Source of the DNA: Candidatus Zhuqueibacterota bacterium
GTDB taxonomy: Bacteria > Zhuqueibacterota > Zhuqueibacteria > Oceanimicrobiales > Oceanimicrobiaceae
DNA: 64,000 nucleotides
NCBI GenBank assembly: GCA_029262055.1
Contig: JAJDAD010000057.1
Span: 1 to 64,000 of the forward strand
Direction of reading: 5' to 3'
The notes under the pieces are model-generated. The model saw nothing but the letters and a program-made list of their open reading frames with translations, had not been told where the DNA came from and searched no databases. This document shows, piece by piece, positions 26,501 through 33,942 of this stretch (within the stretch, counting starts at the first letter, position 1; each line of letters opens with the position of its first letter). Made by a program: the position numbers and the translations under genes.

Positions 26501-26724
26501 TTGATCTTTGCTGCGATTAGACTTGTGCCGGCACCTGCCGCCACCGTGCCAAGTGCAATGAGGGCCTGCACGTTGCCCTGCTGGAACGCTTCTATGACCG
26601 GCCACAGTGCGGAGGCCGACACAAAGGCAAATACAGACTTCGTGCCCGTTGCCCGCATGCGGTCGCGCCAGCCCGGGATGCGCTTGCCGAATTCTGTCTT
26701 CCAGGTATCAAGATCAAAAGTCAT
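23533..26724 (-). CDS. DGR target protein B: NACHT NTPase with variable FGE domain, shifted tail
   Basis: A 1,063-residue protein from ATG 26722-26724 (GAAGGG upstream). The first ~140 residues (MTFDLDTWKTEFGKRIPGWR) match the stand-alone protein encoded just upstream and include hydrophobic stretches near 31-72. A variant linker GSGKAAQGKRAIL, a conserved SLSGIDPKAATGEAHAQLNL block and a NACHT domain follow (Walker A GDPGSGKST at 275-283, Walker B IILLDGLDEVPEGG). The C-terminal FGE fold has SFCLVPGGEFWMGE and EEMSGNVWEWTRS. Within the variable repeat one extra base changes the frame, so the protein ends YYPRQPGPQHWFSCRARPFL instead of the expected IGFRVALAHSSDL. This is either a defective product of retrohoming or a sequencing error. 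It is the target nearest to avd. Confidence 0.87.
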   Translation of the reverse strand: MTFDLDTWKTEFGKRIPGWRDRMRATGTKSVFAFVSASALWPVIEAFQQGNVQALIALGTVAAGAGTSLIAAKIKDWQDEAQVANELEKAIAGDNAIMAYLEAMLRELEALSQAQSALPVADREWFAEVILPELEKSAPSESYEATITGSGKAAQGKRAILAERHAIVVTEGATVNIYNQVEDGTKKAAVASMKEAYLRHVHSQVQKLSLSGIDPKAATGEAHAQLNLDAVYTALRTKTPESSEGMPDVRMQERQEKHLSALEQLNAHKHLVLLGDPGSGKSTFVNFVAMCMAGELLNSSTNLDLLTRPLPNPGEDEPKRQKWDHAGLQPVRVILKDFTTKGLPSSGKRATADHLWQFIADDLSSACLAEYAPLLKQELLGNGGIILLDGLDEVPEGGRLRVQIKQCVEHFASIFGKCRIVVTSRTYAYQAQEWRLDDFASTMLAPFDQAQIDAFVQRWYDMSAQTRGMSAETARGRATLLKETISKSERLKGLAERPLLLTLMASLHAWRGGSLPDKREVLYSDAVELLLDWWENAKLEQKEDGTTDVKEPSLAEWLNTDRDKIRERLNEQAFMVHACQKELHGTADIAEKDLVDSLMDLAANPDAKPGQLIKYLSERAGLLVSRGVGVYSFPHRTFQEYLAACHLTGPEYPKELVGKYRAEPNRWREVALLAAAKAYRGSGSTIWNLIDELWPEQGEQQMHPDVAWDVHLAGQALVETADLSKLSAAKIARVAEVKDGLKEVMRCNEFPAIERAAAGVNLARIGDPREEVTTLEKMSFCLVPGGEFWMGEDEALHCNKSLAEDYWISRYPVTNAQFRAFVQGGGYSTKEYWVEAKKAGLWSKNGFKGWRDDKPRIQAVDFGPPFNLDNHPCVGVSWYEALAFVRWLTVRMGLKSKGLQVHLPSEAEWEKAARGGLKKPEEPVVASLAELPAKPAFTTVENVRDKREFPWGRGQEINSNLANYRDTNINTTSAVGCFTQGRSACGCEEMSGNVWEWTRSLYSDYEYDPGDGREQLDSEDTRVVRGGAFGSNPNYVRCAYRYRYYPRQPGPQHWFSCRARPFL
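23545..23663 (-). other. DGR variable repeat VR-B with a 1-nt insertion
   Basis: 119 bases that align to the 118-base TR with one inserted C (plus strand, within 23581-23587). I count 12 substitutions, all at template adenines. The insertion lies at the codons for the N-N-R part of the template and shifts the frame for the last residues. The alternative frame still encodes the normal ending NIGFRVALAHSSDL and its stop at 23526. Confidence 0.87.
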
Positions 26725-26743
26725 TGCGGCAACCCTTCTGTGT

Positions 26744-27307
26744 TTATTCATCTTCGGATTTATTTCCGCGGCCAATCTTGATACTGGAGCCGCCCGTAGC
26801 AACCACGCCTCCAGCACCCACTGCGATGGCTCCTTTGCCCTGGGCAATGGCACCTGAGCCATGTACGACGGCACTGAATGACTGTGTACTGCCGAGTTTT
26901 TGCAGCTCTTTTTCAAGGGTTTTGTCGAACCAGAGATGTTCGTCCTCAGGAAGCGTCGCACGGGCGACTTTGAGCGCCTGCAATTCTTTGAGCACTTTGT
27001 CCAGTTCATCACGAAGCTCAGTGTCCGTTTCTATTGCCTTATCCAACTGGGCGGACGCATCTTCTTCAGATGTCCACTGACCGATCTTCTTTTGCAGGAG
27101 TTCCGCGCCTTTCGCCCCAACCAGACTGGTCAGTGCGCCGCCGGCGCCAGCCCAGTCACCGGACCGTACCGCCTCGACCACCGGCCAGAGCGCGGTCGCC
27201 GAAACAAATCCGTAGATGGACTTGCGCCCGAGCTGTTTCATGCGGTCACGCCACGCCGCAAACCGGCCATCCAGGTCATTCTTCCAGGAATTGATATCAA
27301 AAGCCAT
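26744..27307 (-). CDS. Stand-alone paralogue of the N-terminal domain of target B
   Basis: A 187-residue protein starting at ATG 27305-27307, with TAAGGAGG upstream. It begins MAFDINSWKNDLDGRFAAWR, closely parallel to protein B, and shares its hydrophobic segment (IYGFVSATALWPVVEA) and helical region. It ends in the linker GSGAIAQGKGAIAVGAGG and then stops, with no NTPase or sensor. It could be a free effector or adaptor that works with the NACHT proteins, or a left-over of domain duplication. The hydrophobic stretch could insert in a membrane, but that is a guess. It is 19 bases upstream of gene B, so the two are probably co-transcribed. Confidence 0.75.
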   Translation of the reverse strand: MAFDINSWKNDLDGRFAAWRDRMKQLGRKSIYGFVSATALWPVVEAVRSGDWAGAGGALTSLVGAKGAELLQKKIGQWTSEEDASAQLDKAIETDTELRDELDKVLKELQALKVARATLPEDEHLWFDKTLEKELQKLGSTQSFSAVVHGSGAIAQGKGAIAVGAGGVVATGGSSIKIGRGNKSEDE

Positions 27308-27368
27308 AAGATGAGCCTCCTTAGAATGTACGACTGCATTCACTCACTAGCGAACCCCCACCCCCAAA

Positions 27369-27411
27369 TCAGAGTTTCAGAGACCAGAGGCTTCAGAGAT
27401 CAGAGGAATGG
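27369..27411 (-). repeat. 43-bp block 3' of VR-C (candidate IMH region)
   Basis: Third copy of the block with two tandem 16-base units found next to VR-A and VR-B. Confidence 0.55.
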
Positions 27412-30400
27412 GCGAGCGCGACACGAAAACCAATGTTGTAGCTCCGGGCGTTCGGGTTGAACCTGTAGCGATAGGCGCACCGAACGAGGTTCGGATTACT
27501 GAAGAACGCGCCGCCACGAACAACGCGCAGTGTCTGAGCATCGACTGCAATACCCTCCCGGCCATCATCGGATTCATAAGGATATCCAAAGGAACACTTG
27601 AAGATATCTTCGCCCCATTGGCTGCGCGTCCACTCCCAGACGTTGCCCAGCATCTCTTCACAACCGTAAGGCGAACGCCCACCGCAAAAACAGCCGACCG
27701 CACTGGTCGAGTTGATATTGGTCTCACCGTAATTTGCCAGGTTCGGGTTTGCTGTATCCACGCCTTTTTCCTGCCCCCAGGGGTGGATCTGTCCCGGGTT
27801 GGGATGCGCTACGAGCAGGCAATCAACCGGCTGCGGCAGGTTCGTCAATTCCCCATAAACAGGATGTTCCGGATATTGCGAGCCGCCGCGCGCCGCTTTC
27901 TCCCACTGCGCTTCAGAAGGCAGAACGGCTCGCAATCGTGGCCGTTCGAGATGGCACGCATCATTCAGCCACCTGACAAAGGCCAGCGCCTCGTACCAGG
28001 TGATGCCGACGACGGGATGGTTGGGCAACCGCAAGCTGTCACCGAAATCTGCCGGCCGGTCGCGCCAGTCATCATCATTCCCGGCCTTGACTCGACCGCC
28101 TTTCCAAACTTTCGCTTTCTTCGCCTCATGCCAGTATTCTTTCCTGCTGTAGCCTTCAGCCTGGCAAAACAACTCGAACTGAGCATTCGTGACCGGGAAC
28201 CGGCTGATCCAGTACCCGGGCAATGCAGGCTCATGTTGAGGCATCTCGTCATTATAGGCCTTTGGATCCCGCGACTTATCGCTTCCCATGACAAATTTCC
28301 CGGCCGGCACATAACAGAAGGCCATCCGCTCGATGTTTTTGACTTCATCGCGCGGGTCGCCCAACCGGGCCAGGTTGGCGCCCGCTGCCGCACGTTCGAT
28401 GGCCGGGAATTCGTTGCAGCGTATGACCTGTACCAGCCTGTCGGCCACATGGCTAACCTTTGCTTTCTTAGCATCCGTCAGGTTGCTGAGGTCCGCGATC
28501 TCGGTCAAGGCTTGCGCAGCCAGATGAACATCCCAGGCCCTCTCAGGCGTCATCTTTTTTTGCGGGGGTTTGACATGACTGAGTTCATCCACAAGTTGCC
28601 AGATGGTGGACGCAGCACCGCCGTAGGCTTTGGCGCAAGCCAGCAGGGCCGCCTCACGCCAGCGGTTCGGCTCCTGGCGATATAGCTCGACCAGCTTGTC
28701 CGGATAATCGTACTCCGTCAGTTGACAGGCGGCCAGATATTCCTGAAAAGTCCGGTGTGGGAAGGCGTAGACCCCTTTGCCGCGCTGCACCAGGAGTCCG
28801 GCCCGCGTGCTGAGATACTCGACCAGCCTGCCTGGTTTGACCTCCGGGTTCTTACTCATGTTCAGCATTCCCGCCACCAGTTTTTCTTCAGGAATATCAG
28901 CGGTTCCAACCAGATCCGGCTGGGAGGCATGTGCTTCGAACGCAAGCTTGTTGAGCATTTCCCGGACTTTCCCACGGTCAACTTTCAGCCACTCAGCCAG
29001 ACTGGGCTGGAGAATTTTGAAACCGCCGGAAGCGTCTCGCACGGCTTTTGGCTTTTCCCACAAATCCAGCAAGACATCCACCGTGTCGCTGTAAAGCTGT
29101 TCGCGCTTTTCAGGCAGGCTGCCGCCACGCCAGGCGTGCAGGCTCGCCATGAGTGTCAGGAGCAGCGGCCGCTCAGCCAGGGCCTGCAGCCGGTCGCTTT
29201 CCTGAATGGCGTGCTTGAGCAATTTTGCACGCCCGCGCGCATCGTCCGGATCCATGCCGCGTTTCACCGCGGCCTCATCGTACCAGTGCTCGACAAACAC
29301 AGCGATCTGGGCTGGTGTAAAAGGCGCCAAAACGGTTTCCGGAAACTCATACAATCGCCAATCCTGTTTTTGATAAGCGTAGGTCCGGCTGGTCACCAGA
29401 ATGCGGCACAGCGGAAAACCGGAGGCAAAGTCTGTCACCGCATCTTTTATCTGCACCCGGCGATGCTCGGCCTCTGGGACCTCATCCAGGCCATCCAGCA
29501 ACAAAATTCCGCCTTTCTCACGCAGCTCCCGCTGCAGAAAAGGAGCGTATTTCTCCAGGGTGGCCGACTGCAACTCAGATTCGATGAACTGCCACAGGTG
29601 CTTTGCCGTCCCCTCTTCCGGGGCGTCCGGCAGACCGCGTGCGGCGAAATCGCGTAATATGACCCGGACCGGCAGCAACCGCCCGTGATCCCAGGGTTGC
29701 GGCCTGGCCTTCTCATCATCTCCTTCCGCCGGTAAAGGTGCGGTCAGCAGGGAAAGATCAATGTCTTTGTTCTGCAACAGCGCTCCAGACAAACAGAGCA
29801 TGACGAAATTCACAAACGTGCTCTTGCCGCTGCCGGGATCTCCAAGCAGCACCAGACGCGAATGCTGGTTCAACTGCTCTACGGCTGACTGGCGGCGTGA
29901 TTCTCTCGCGGGCGATTTGCCTTGCAGCGCCTGCTCATGTGCTTCAGACGTCTGGGTAAGCAAGGCTGTGTAAACGCCGGCAAGATTGAGCCGGGCCTCC
30001 ACTTCACTGCTTGCTGCTTTCGGGTCGATGCCGGCGAGCGATAGCTGTCTGGTTGAATCGAAAAGGCGGTTGAGATAGGCCTCCCGCAAAGAAGCTACAT
30101 TTGCGGTTTCTGCACGTTGCGATTGCACGGTCTGGCTTTCGACATAGGTGCCGGTGTGAATAACCTTTGACTCGATTAGAACGCCCTTTTCCCCCACCGC
30201 TTTAGCGCCCTCGCCCTGGGCGATGGCGCCACTTCCCCGCAGCACGGCGCCGGTTGGCGGGAGCGACGTCGCTTTGTCCGCGATCGCAACGCTCACTTCC
30301 CTGGCGAGTTCGTCAGCCGTGCGAAAGAAACCTACGATGTAGTCGCGGCTCAGCTCCGCCCGCAGCGCTTCAATCCGTTCAGGGTCGGCATCCATCTGCT

Positions 30401-30722
30401 TTCGCGGCCAGGGTGCTTCTTCGTGCAGCAAAAACAGCAGACAGGTCTTCTTGCATCTTACCGCCTCGCGAAACTCCAGCTCGGTGATCGAGCACTTTTG
30501 CTCCGGCGGGATATGACCGTAACGCCAGGCGAAGATACCAACGTAGATGTCGCACTCTGCCACATCCGCCAGGCACTTGTCGACCGGGCGCTGGTCGGTC
30601 GCCACATAGTCTTCCATGGCGATAACGTCATGACGCATTTTGCGCAAAGCGCGGTAAACTGCTTCCCGTGCTGCGGCGAGGTCTTGATAAGTCGAGGAGA
30701 TATAGATTCTGGCCATACTCAT
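27393..30722 (-). CDS. DGR target protein C: DUF4062-NACHT-variable FGE domain
   Basis: A 1,109-residue protein. The N-terminus is a DUF4062 domain (RIYISSTYQDLAAAREAVYR, DIYVGIFAWRYGHIP, residues 4 to ~100), a Rossmann-like, TIR-related module common at the N-terminus of STAND proteins. Then come the linker GSGAIAQGEGAKAVGEKG (163-180), the shared SLAGIDPKAASSEVEARLNL block (228-247), and NACHT with Walker A GDPGSGKST (294-302) and Walker B ILLLDGLDEVPE. The C-terminal FGE fold (FCYVPAGKFVMGSDKS, EEMLGNVWEWTRS) ends in an intact variable repeat and the usual HSSDL. ATGAGTATG leaves two starts six bases apart. It is the first gene of the island when read on the minus strand and heads the probable operon C, paralogue, B, avd, TR, RT. 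Confidence 0.9.
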   Translation of the reverse strand: MSMARIYISSTYQDLAAAREAVYRALRKMRHDVIAMEDYVATDQRPVDKCLADVAECDIYVGIFAWRYGHIPPEQKCSITELEFREAVRCKKTCLLFLLHEEAPWPRKQMDADPERIEALRAELSRDYIVGFFRTADELAREVSVAIADKATSLPPTGAVLRGSGAIAQGEGAKAVGEKGVLIESKVIHTGTYVESQTVQSQRAETANVASLREAYLNRLFDSTRQLSLAGIDPKAASSEVEARLNLAGVYTALLTQTSEAHEQALQGKSPARESRRQSAVEQLNQHSRLVLLGDPGSGKSTFVNFVMLCLSGALLQNKDIDLSLLTAPLPAEGDDEKARPQPWDHGRLLPVRVILRDFAARGLPDAPEEGTAKHLWQFIESELQSATLEKYAPFLQRELREKGGILLLDGLDEVPEAEHRRVQIKDAVTDFASGFPLCRILVTSRTYAYQKQDWRLYEFPETVLAPFTPAQIAVFVEHWYDEAAVKRGMDPDDARGRAKLLKHAIQESDRLQALAERPLLLTLMASLHAWRGGSLPEKREQLYSDTVDVLLDLWEKPKAVRDASGGFKILQPSLAEWLKVDRGKVREMLNKLAFEAHASQPDLVGTADIPEEKLVAGMLNMSKNPEVKPGRLVEYLSTRAGLLVQRGKGVYAFPHRTFQEYLAACQLTEYDYPDKLVELYRQEPNRWREAALLACAKAYGGAASTIWQLVDELSHVKPPQKKMTPERAWDVHLAAQALTEIADLSNLTDAKKAKVSHVADRLVQVIRCNEFPAIERAAAGANLARLGDPRDEVKNIERMAFCYVPAGKFVMGSDKSRDPKAYNDEMPQHEPALPGYWISRFPVTNAQFELFCQAEGYSRKEYWHEAKKAKVWKGGRVKAGNDDDWRDRPADFGDSLRLPNHPVVGITWYEALAFVRWLNDACHLERPRLRAVLPSEAQWEKAARGGSQYPEHPVYGELTNLPQPVDCLLVAHPNPGQIHPWGQEKGVDTANPNLANYGETNINSTSAVGCFCGGRSPYGCEEMLGNVWEWTRSQWGEDIFKCSFGYPYESDDGREGIAVDAQTLRVVRGGAFFSNPNLVRCAYRYRFNPNARSYNIGFRVALAHSSDL
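27412..27529 (-). other. DGR variable repeat VR-C
   Basis: 118 bases that align to the TR without gaps. I count 12 substitutions, all at template adenines. The thirteen variable positions read F, S, N, N, L, Y, F, N, N, A, S, Y, N. The frame is intact. Confidence 0.9.
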
Positions 30723-31167
30723 TTACCGGGTTGAAGAAATACGGGTTATATCACATCCATTGTGTCGGCCGGTGCGTGTCGTTGAAGTTGGTGCTGGAGC
30801 TATTTCTGCCAATATCTCGCAGATATTCAGGCAAAAACAGGTGCAAGAAGATAGGCCTATTACTTTACATTGTCAAACAATTGCAACCGCTTTGACAGGG
30901 GGAGGATTACTCAAAAAAAGTCACTATAGCGATCTGTTCTGGACTTCGTTGTCTCATAATTCCGGGAATGTTTGCGATTTTTCAAATTTTGATCCAATTA
31001 ACATAAACACAATCCTTTAACGCGAAAATCAGTTCAGCAAAAAAATGTTGACACCGTTAAAAACCAATCGCACATTGCCTGCACGATTGGATTTTGTTTG
31101 AATCGGCACAGCACGAGGAGCTGCAATCGGCGGCAGTATGCTACCATTTACAGGGATAGATACACCG
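30723..31167. other. Island edge without a recognisable gene
   Basis: About 445 A+T-rich bases between target gene C and the right boundary repeat. It must hold the promoter for the minus-strand operon, but I could not choose a convincing -35/-10 pair. CCAATCG at 31064-31070 and CGATTGG at 31084-31090 form a 7-base hairpin with a T run on the minus strand, a possible weak terminator. No integrase fragment was recognised. Confidence 0.4.
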
Positions 31168-31187
31168 TCCCCTAGGGGACGCAAACC
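31168..31187 (+). repeat. Right island boundary: copy of the tRNA-Glu 3' end (attR-like)
   Basis: Identical to 17329-17348 (TCCCCTAGGGGACGCAAACC). The rest of the tRNA is absent, so this is not a second tRNA gene. The similarity continues through the terminator copy, giving a quasi-repeat of about 66 bases. Confidence 0.65.
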
Positions 31188-31196
31188 CATGTAAAA

Positions 31197-31233
31197 AGGC
31201 AGAACTCCATCAAGCGGAGGCTCTGCCTTTTTT
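31197..31233 (+). terminator. Copy of the tRNA-Glu terminator
   Basis: AGGCAGAACTCC and GGAGGCTCTGCCT followed by TTTTTT, nearly identical to the hairpin at 17357-17393. Here no gene lies just upstream, so its presence is best explained by integration or duplication at the tRNA locus. Confidence 0.7.
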
Positions 31234-31585
31234 GCGTCAAGAGATATTGCATTCAGCGGTGATGTTAGGATGACCGAATTCGACGCGGTTGAAGAGGGTT
31301 TTGGTGAATTTTTGTTGCCCGACCATTGTACTTGGACTTGACAGTATTCGCAAGTCCGCGTTTATATGCCTCTCCCATTTCGCTTGAATGTGAGGAAACC
31401 ATTTTGTAGAATTAACAGTGTCGGGGCGTGCAAGTTGTTGTGGCCGATACATGCATCGGCTATTGTCTCGAGTCCATACCCTGCGATGATTCGTAGAATG
31501 GGAAGTAATGGAAAGAAGAGGTGTCATTGCTATTTGGAAGAAATATTCGGGCTATGTAGACTCACCTTGATTTGAGTGACTTGGT
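31234..31585. other. Intergenic stretch, nothing recognised
   Basis: About 350 bases between the island boundary and the response regulator gene. Open frames here do not resemble known proteins and have no good start signals. The promoter of the regulator must lie here. Confidence 0.4.
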
Positions 31586-32254
31586 ATGAATGAACCGATT
31601 CGCATTTTCATTGCGGACGATAATCGCCTGCTACGTGAAGGTCTTGCTTCTATGCTGGCGCAACAAGAAGACATGATCGTCATCGGCGCGGCGGCAAGTG
31701 GCAGCGAAGCCATGGAACAAATCAAAACACTGCATCCGGAAGTGGCACTCATTGACATTGGCATGCCTGACAAGGATGGAATCGAGGTGACCCAAGCACT
31801 GCACCAGGATTCGCCGGACGTCAAAGTGATTATCCTCGGCATGATCGACTTGACTGATGAAATCATGGCGTGTATCGAGGCCGGAGCCACGGGATACGTT
31901 TTAAAAGAAGGCTCGTTTGACTACCTGGTCGAAACGATTCGTTCGGTGCACCGCGGCGAATCGTTCTGTTCGCCGGAGGTGACGGCTTCGCTATTCTCTC
32001 GCATTGCAGAGTTGGCCGGCGCACGCATGCCGAAAATAGCGAAAAGTTCTATCAAGCTGACCGGCCGCGAGCTGGAAGTTGTTACCTTAATTGCCGAAGG
32101 CTTGTCCAACAAAGAAATTGCCCAGCGGCTCTTCATTGAAACGCAGACAGTAAAAAATCACGTCCATAATCTTCTGGACAAGCTCCAACTGCATACCCGC
32201 CTCGAAGCCGTACAGTATGCCCGCGCAAGAAACTTACTGAAAAAGAAGCAATAG
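31586..32254 (+). CDS. NarL/FixJ-type response regulator
   Basis: A 222-residue two-domain regulator. The receiver domain shows the acidic pair in IFIADDNRLLREGL, the phospho-acceptor Asp in VALIDIGMPDKDG (about residue 56) and the conserved Lys in GYVLKEG. The C-terminal LuxR-type helix-turn-helix is intact (LTGRELEVVTLIAEG, SNKEIAQRLFIETQTVKNHV). It would bind DNA when phosphorylated. No histidine kinase gene is nearby, so it is an orphan in this window. Confidence 0.92.
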   Translation: MNEPIRIFIADDNRLLREGLASMLAQQEDMIVIGAAASGSEAMEQIKTLHPEVALIDIGMPDKDGIEVTQALHQDSPDVKVIILGMIDLTDEIMACIEAGATGYVLKEGSFDYLVETIRSVHRGESFCSPEVTASLFSRIAELAGARMPKIAKSSIKLTGRELEVVTLIAEGLSNKEIAQRLFIETQTVKNHVHNLLDKLQLHTRLEAVQYARARNLLKKKQ

Positions 32255-32411
32255 GGGCAGGATTCTCCTTCCAGGTACTAGTACTCTCATCTACCAAACC
32301 CTGACTAGGTCCGCCCTTGGACTAGTCCCTTCCCTATATCATTTTTGAACCCTCCGGTCTATTGTATCTCTGCTCTGAATTGCGGATGTTATTTGTCAAT
32401 GAGACCATGCC

Positions 32412-32792
32412 ATGCAAACAATTAAAGTGATCTTGGCGAGCCGGCCAAAGATACTATCGGATGTAATCAGAAACCTGATCGACTGTCAACCCGATATGCA
32501 AGTAGTGGGCGAAGTGCTTGACCCGATCGAGTTGTTGATTGCCGTAATGGCAACGCCCGTCGACGCGGTCATCGTCACACCGCTCGCATCGACCGGGGAC
32601 CCCAAGATATGCCACCATTTGCTGGCGGAGCGTCCGCGGCTAAAAATCATAGCGTTATCGGAGGAAGGCGACGCCGCCTTCCTATACGAATCGAAATCAC
32701 GAAAGAAGCGAATCGACGAGCCATCCGGACAGTTGATTCTTAGCGCCATCCGGGAGTCCATTAACCGGAATCAAAAAGGAAAGAAACCATGA
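32412..32792 (+). CDS. Pseudo-receiver protein without a phospho-acceptor
   Basis: A 126-residue protein with the outline of a response regulator receiver (IKVILASRP, then MQVVGEV, then VDAVIVTPL, then RLKIIALSEEG), but the acidic pair and the phospho-acceptor Asp are missing (ASRP in place of ADD, VIVT in place of LxD). No output domain follows. Degenerate receivers can act by protein contact rather than phosphorylation. It starts 158 bases after the response regulator. Its stop overlaps the start of the next small frame (ATGA). Confidence 0.65.
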   Translation: MQTIKVILASRPKILSDVIRNLIDCQPDMQVVGEVLDPIELLIAVMATPVDAVIVTPLASTGDPKICHHLLAERPRLKIIALSEEGDAAFLYESKSRKKRIDEPSGQLILSAIRESINRNQKGKKP

Positions 32793-32887
32793 TCAACGTG
32801 TACCTACTCTTTCCTCATTCCAGTGTCATGCAGCAAGAAGAATCTCGAGATCGTTCTACCTTACCTGAACACGGAGACGATAAATGA
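32789..32887 (+). CDS. Possible 32-residue coupled peptide
   Basis: A short frame (MINVYLLFPHSSVM) that begins in the ATGA overlapping the stop of the pseudo-receiver gene. Its own stop overlaps the ATG of the FnIII protein gene (AAATGA). Stop/start overlaps on both sides suggest translational coupling, but the frame may only be a relay for ribosomes or chance. Confidence 0.3.
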   Translation: MINVYLLFPHSSVMQQEESRDRSTLPEHGDDK

Positions 32888-33801
32888 AACGCACGATAGT
32901 TGTAGTTGTAAGCTTAATGCTTCTGAGCGGATTTTTGTGGATGCCATTTGCTCAAAGTTCCCCGTCGACGAAGCTTACCAAATTGGCGCCGCCAACCAAC
33001 GTTCGAGTGGAGGCCGGCGAGAATGCGGTCAAAATAAACTGGGATGCCAGCCCCAACGAAGCCGATTACGGGCTTGCCGGGTACAATGTTTATTTCGACA
33101 CCAAATCCTTGGCCCTGCTCGAACCTGATAGCCTGCAGTTTCCAGTACAACTCGGGAAAAGAACACACGAATATGTGATCAGAGGTCTGCAAAACGGCCG
33201 GCGATACTTCTTTCATGTACGTGCTCGCGATACCGGCGGTGGAATCAGCGCCGCCGGTCTTCCGGAAGAAGCGGCGGCGCCTCAGCCAGAAGCAATGAAT
33301 CATGCGGTTTCCATGTACGACAACGGTGTCTCCGGTACCCCCGGTAACAGCGGTTACGGCTGGAGCAGTGAAAACGGGCAGGGCATCCCCGGCTATGATA
33401 ACCTGATACAAGACGGCAGGGACGTCAACATCCTCATGATGGAATCGCCTTCTTCCAAAACCAAATCGGTTTTAGTCAGCCCATCGGAAGCCGATTTCAC
33501 CAGAGCGTGGGCGTTGCGAAACCAAACATGGATTGCCGATATCGGGACAAATTGGGTGGTGGAAGACTTGTTACCTGATTCGGCATTTACCGCGACTGCT
33601 GAAATCAAGAATGGTCATGTTTATGTCCTGAAGACCCATGACAATTATTACGTCAAGTTGCGTATTGCTTCCGTCGAAGAAGTGACCTTGCTGATGGGTG
33701 CCGGGGCCAAGCATCGAGACGTACATATCAACAAGATCAGCTTTACGTACGTCTCTCAACTCAGCCAGAGTTACGAACAGTTTTTGACAGGCAACCCTTA
33801 A
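32884..33801 (+). CDS. Secreted protein with a fibronectin type III domain
   Basis: A 305-residue exported protein with signal peptide IVVVVSLMLLSGFLWMPFA. Residues ~36-130 form an FnIII domain (PPTNVRVEAGENAVKINWDA, YNVYFDTKSL, GLQNGRRYFFHVRARDTGG). A Pro/Gly-rich linker follows, and the last ~165 residues look like a beta sandwich (FTRAWALRNQTWIAD, VYVLKTHDNYYVKLRIASVE), perhaps carbohydrate- or surface-binding. It lies downstream of two regulator-like genes. No enzyme motif is seen. Confidence 0.7.
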   Translation: MKRTIVVVVSLMLLSGFLWMPFAQSSPSTKLTKLAPPTNVRVEAGENAVKINWDASPNEADYGLAGYNVYFDTKSLALLEPDSLQFPVQLGKRTHEYVIRGLQNGRRYFFHVRARDTGGGISAAGLPEEAAAPQPEAMNHAVSMYDNGVSGTPGNSGYGWSSENGQGIPGYDNLIQDGRDVNILMMESPSSKTKSVLVSPSEADFTRAWALRNQTWIADIGTNWVVEDLLPDSAFTATAEIKNGHVYVLKTHDNYYVKLRIASVEEVTLLMGAGAKHRDVHINKISFTYVSQLSQSYEQFLTGNP

Positions 33802-33942
33802 TAGCATGCACGGATTTTGATTTCAATCAAACAAAACACGGCTCCGTGCTGCCCAAAATCCATTGAAGGGTGGATTGTGGATTCCCCACAGAACCAACTC
33901 GCTGAAAGGCAACAATGACTCATCCAGCAAGTGGATGCAAGA

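Noticed and set aside
31064-31090. Hairpin as a true terminator
   Set aside because: The stem has only seven pairs and no gene reads into it from the right on the minus strand.
17329-31187. Integrase or recombinase gene inside the island
   Set aside because: I searched the frames between the boundary repeats and found only the Y1 transposase, which does not target tRNA genes.
31168-31233. Second tRNA-Glu gene
   Set aside because: Only the last ~14 bases of the tRNA plus the terminator are present; no anticodon or D arm can be drawn upstream.
31237-31527. 96-residue minus-strand frame next to the island
   Set aside because: No start signal and no recognisable motif; composition looks random.
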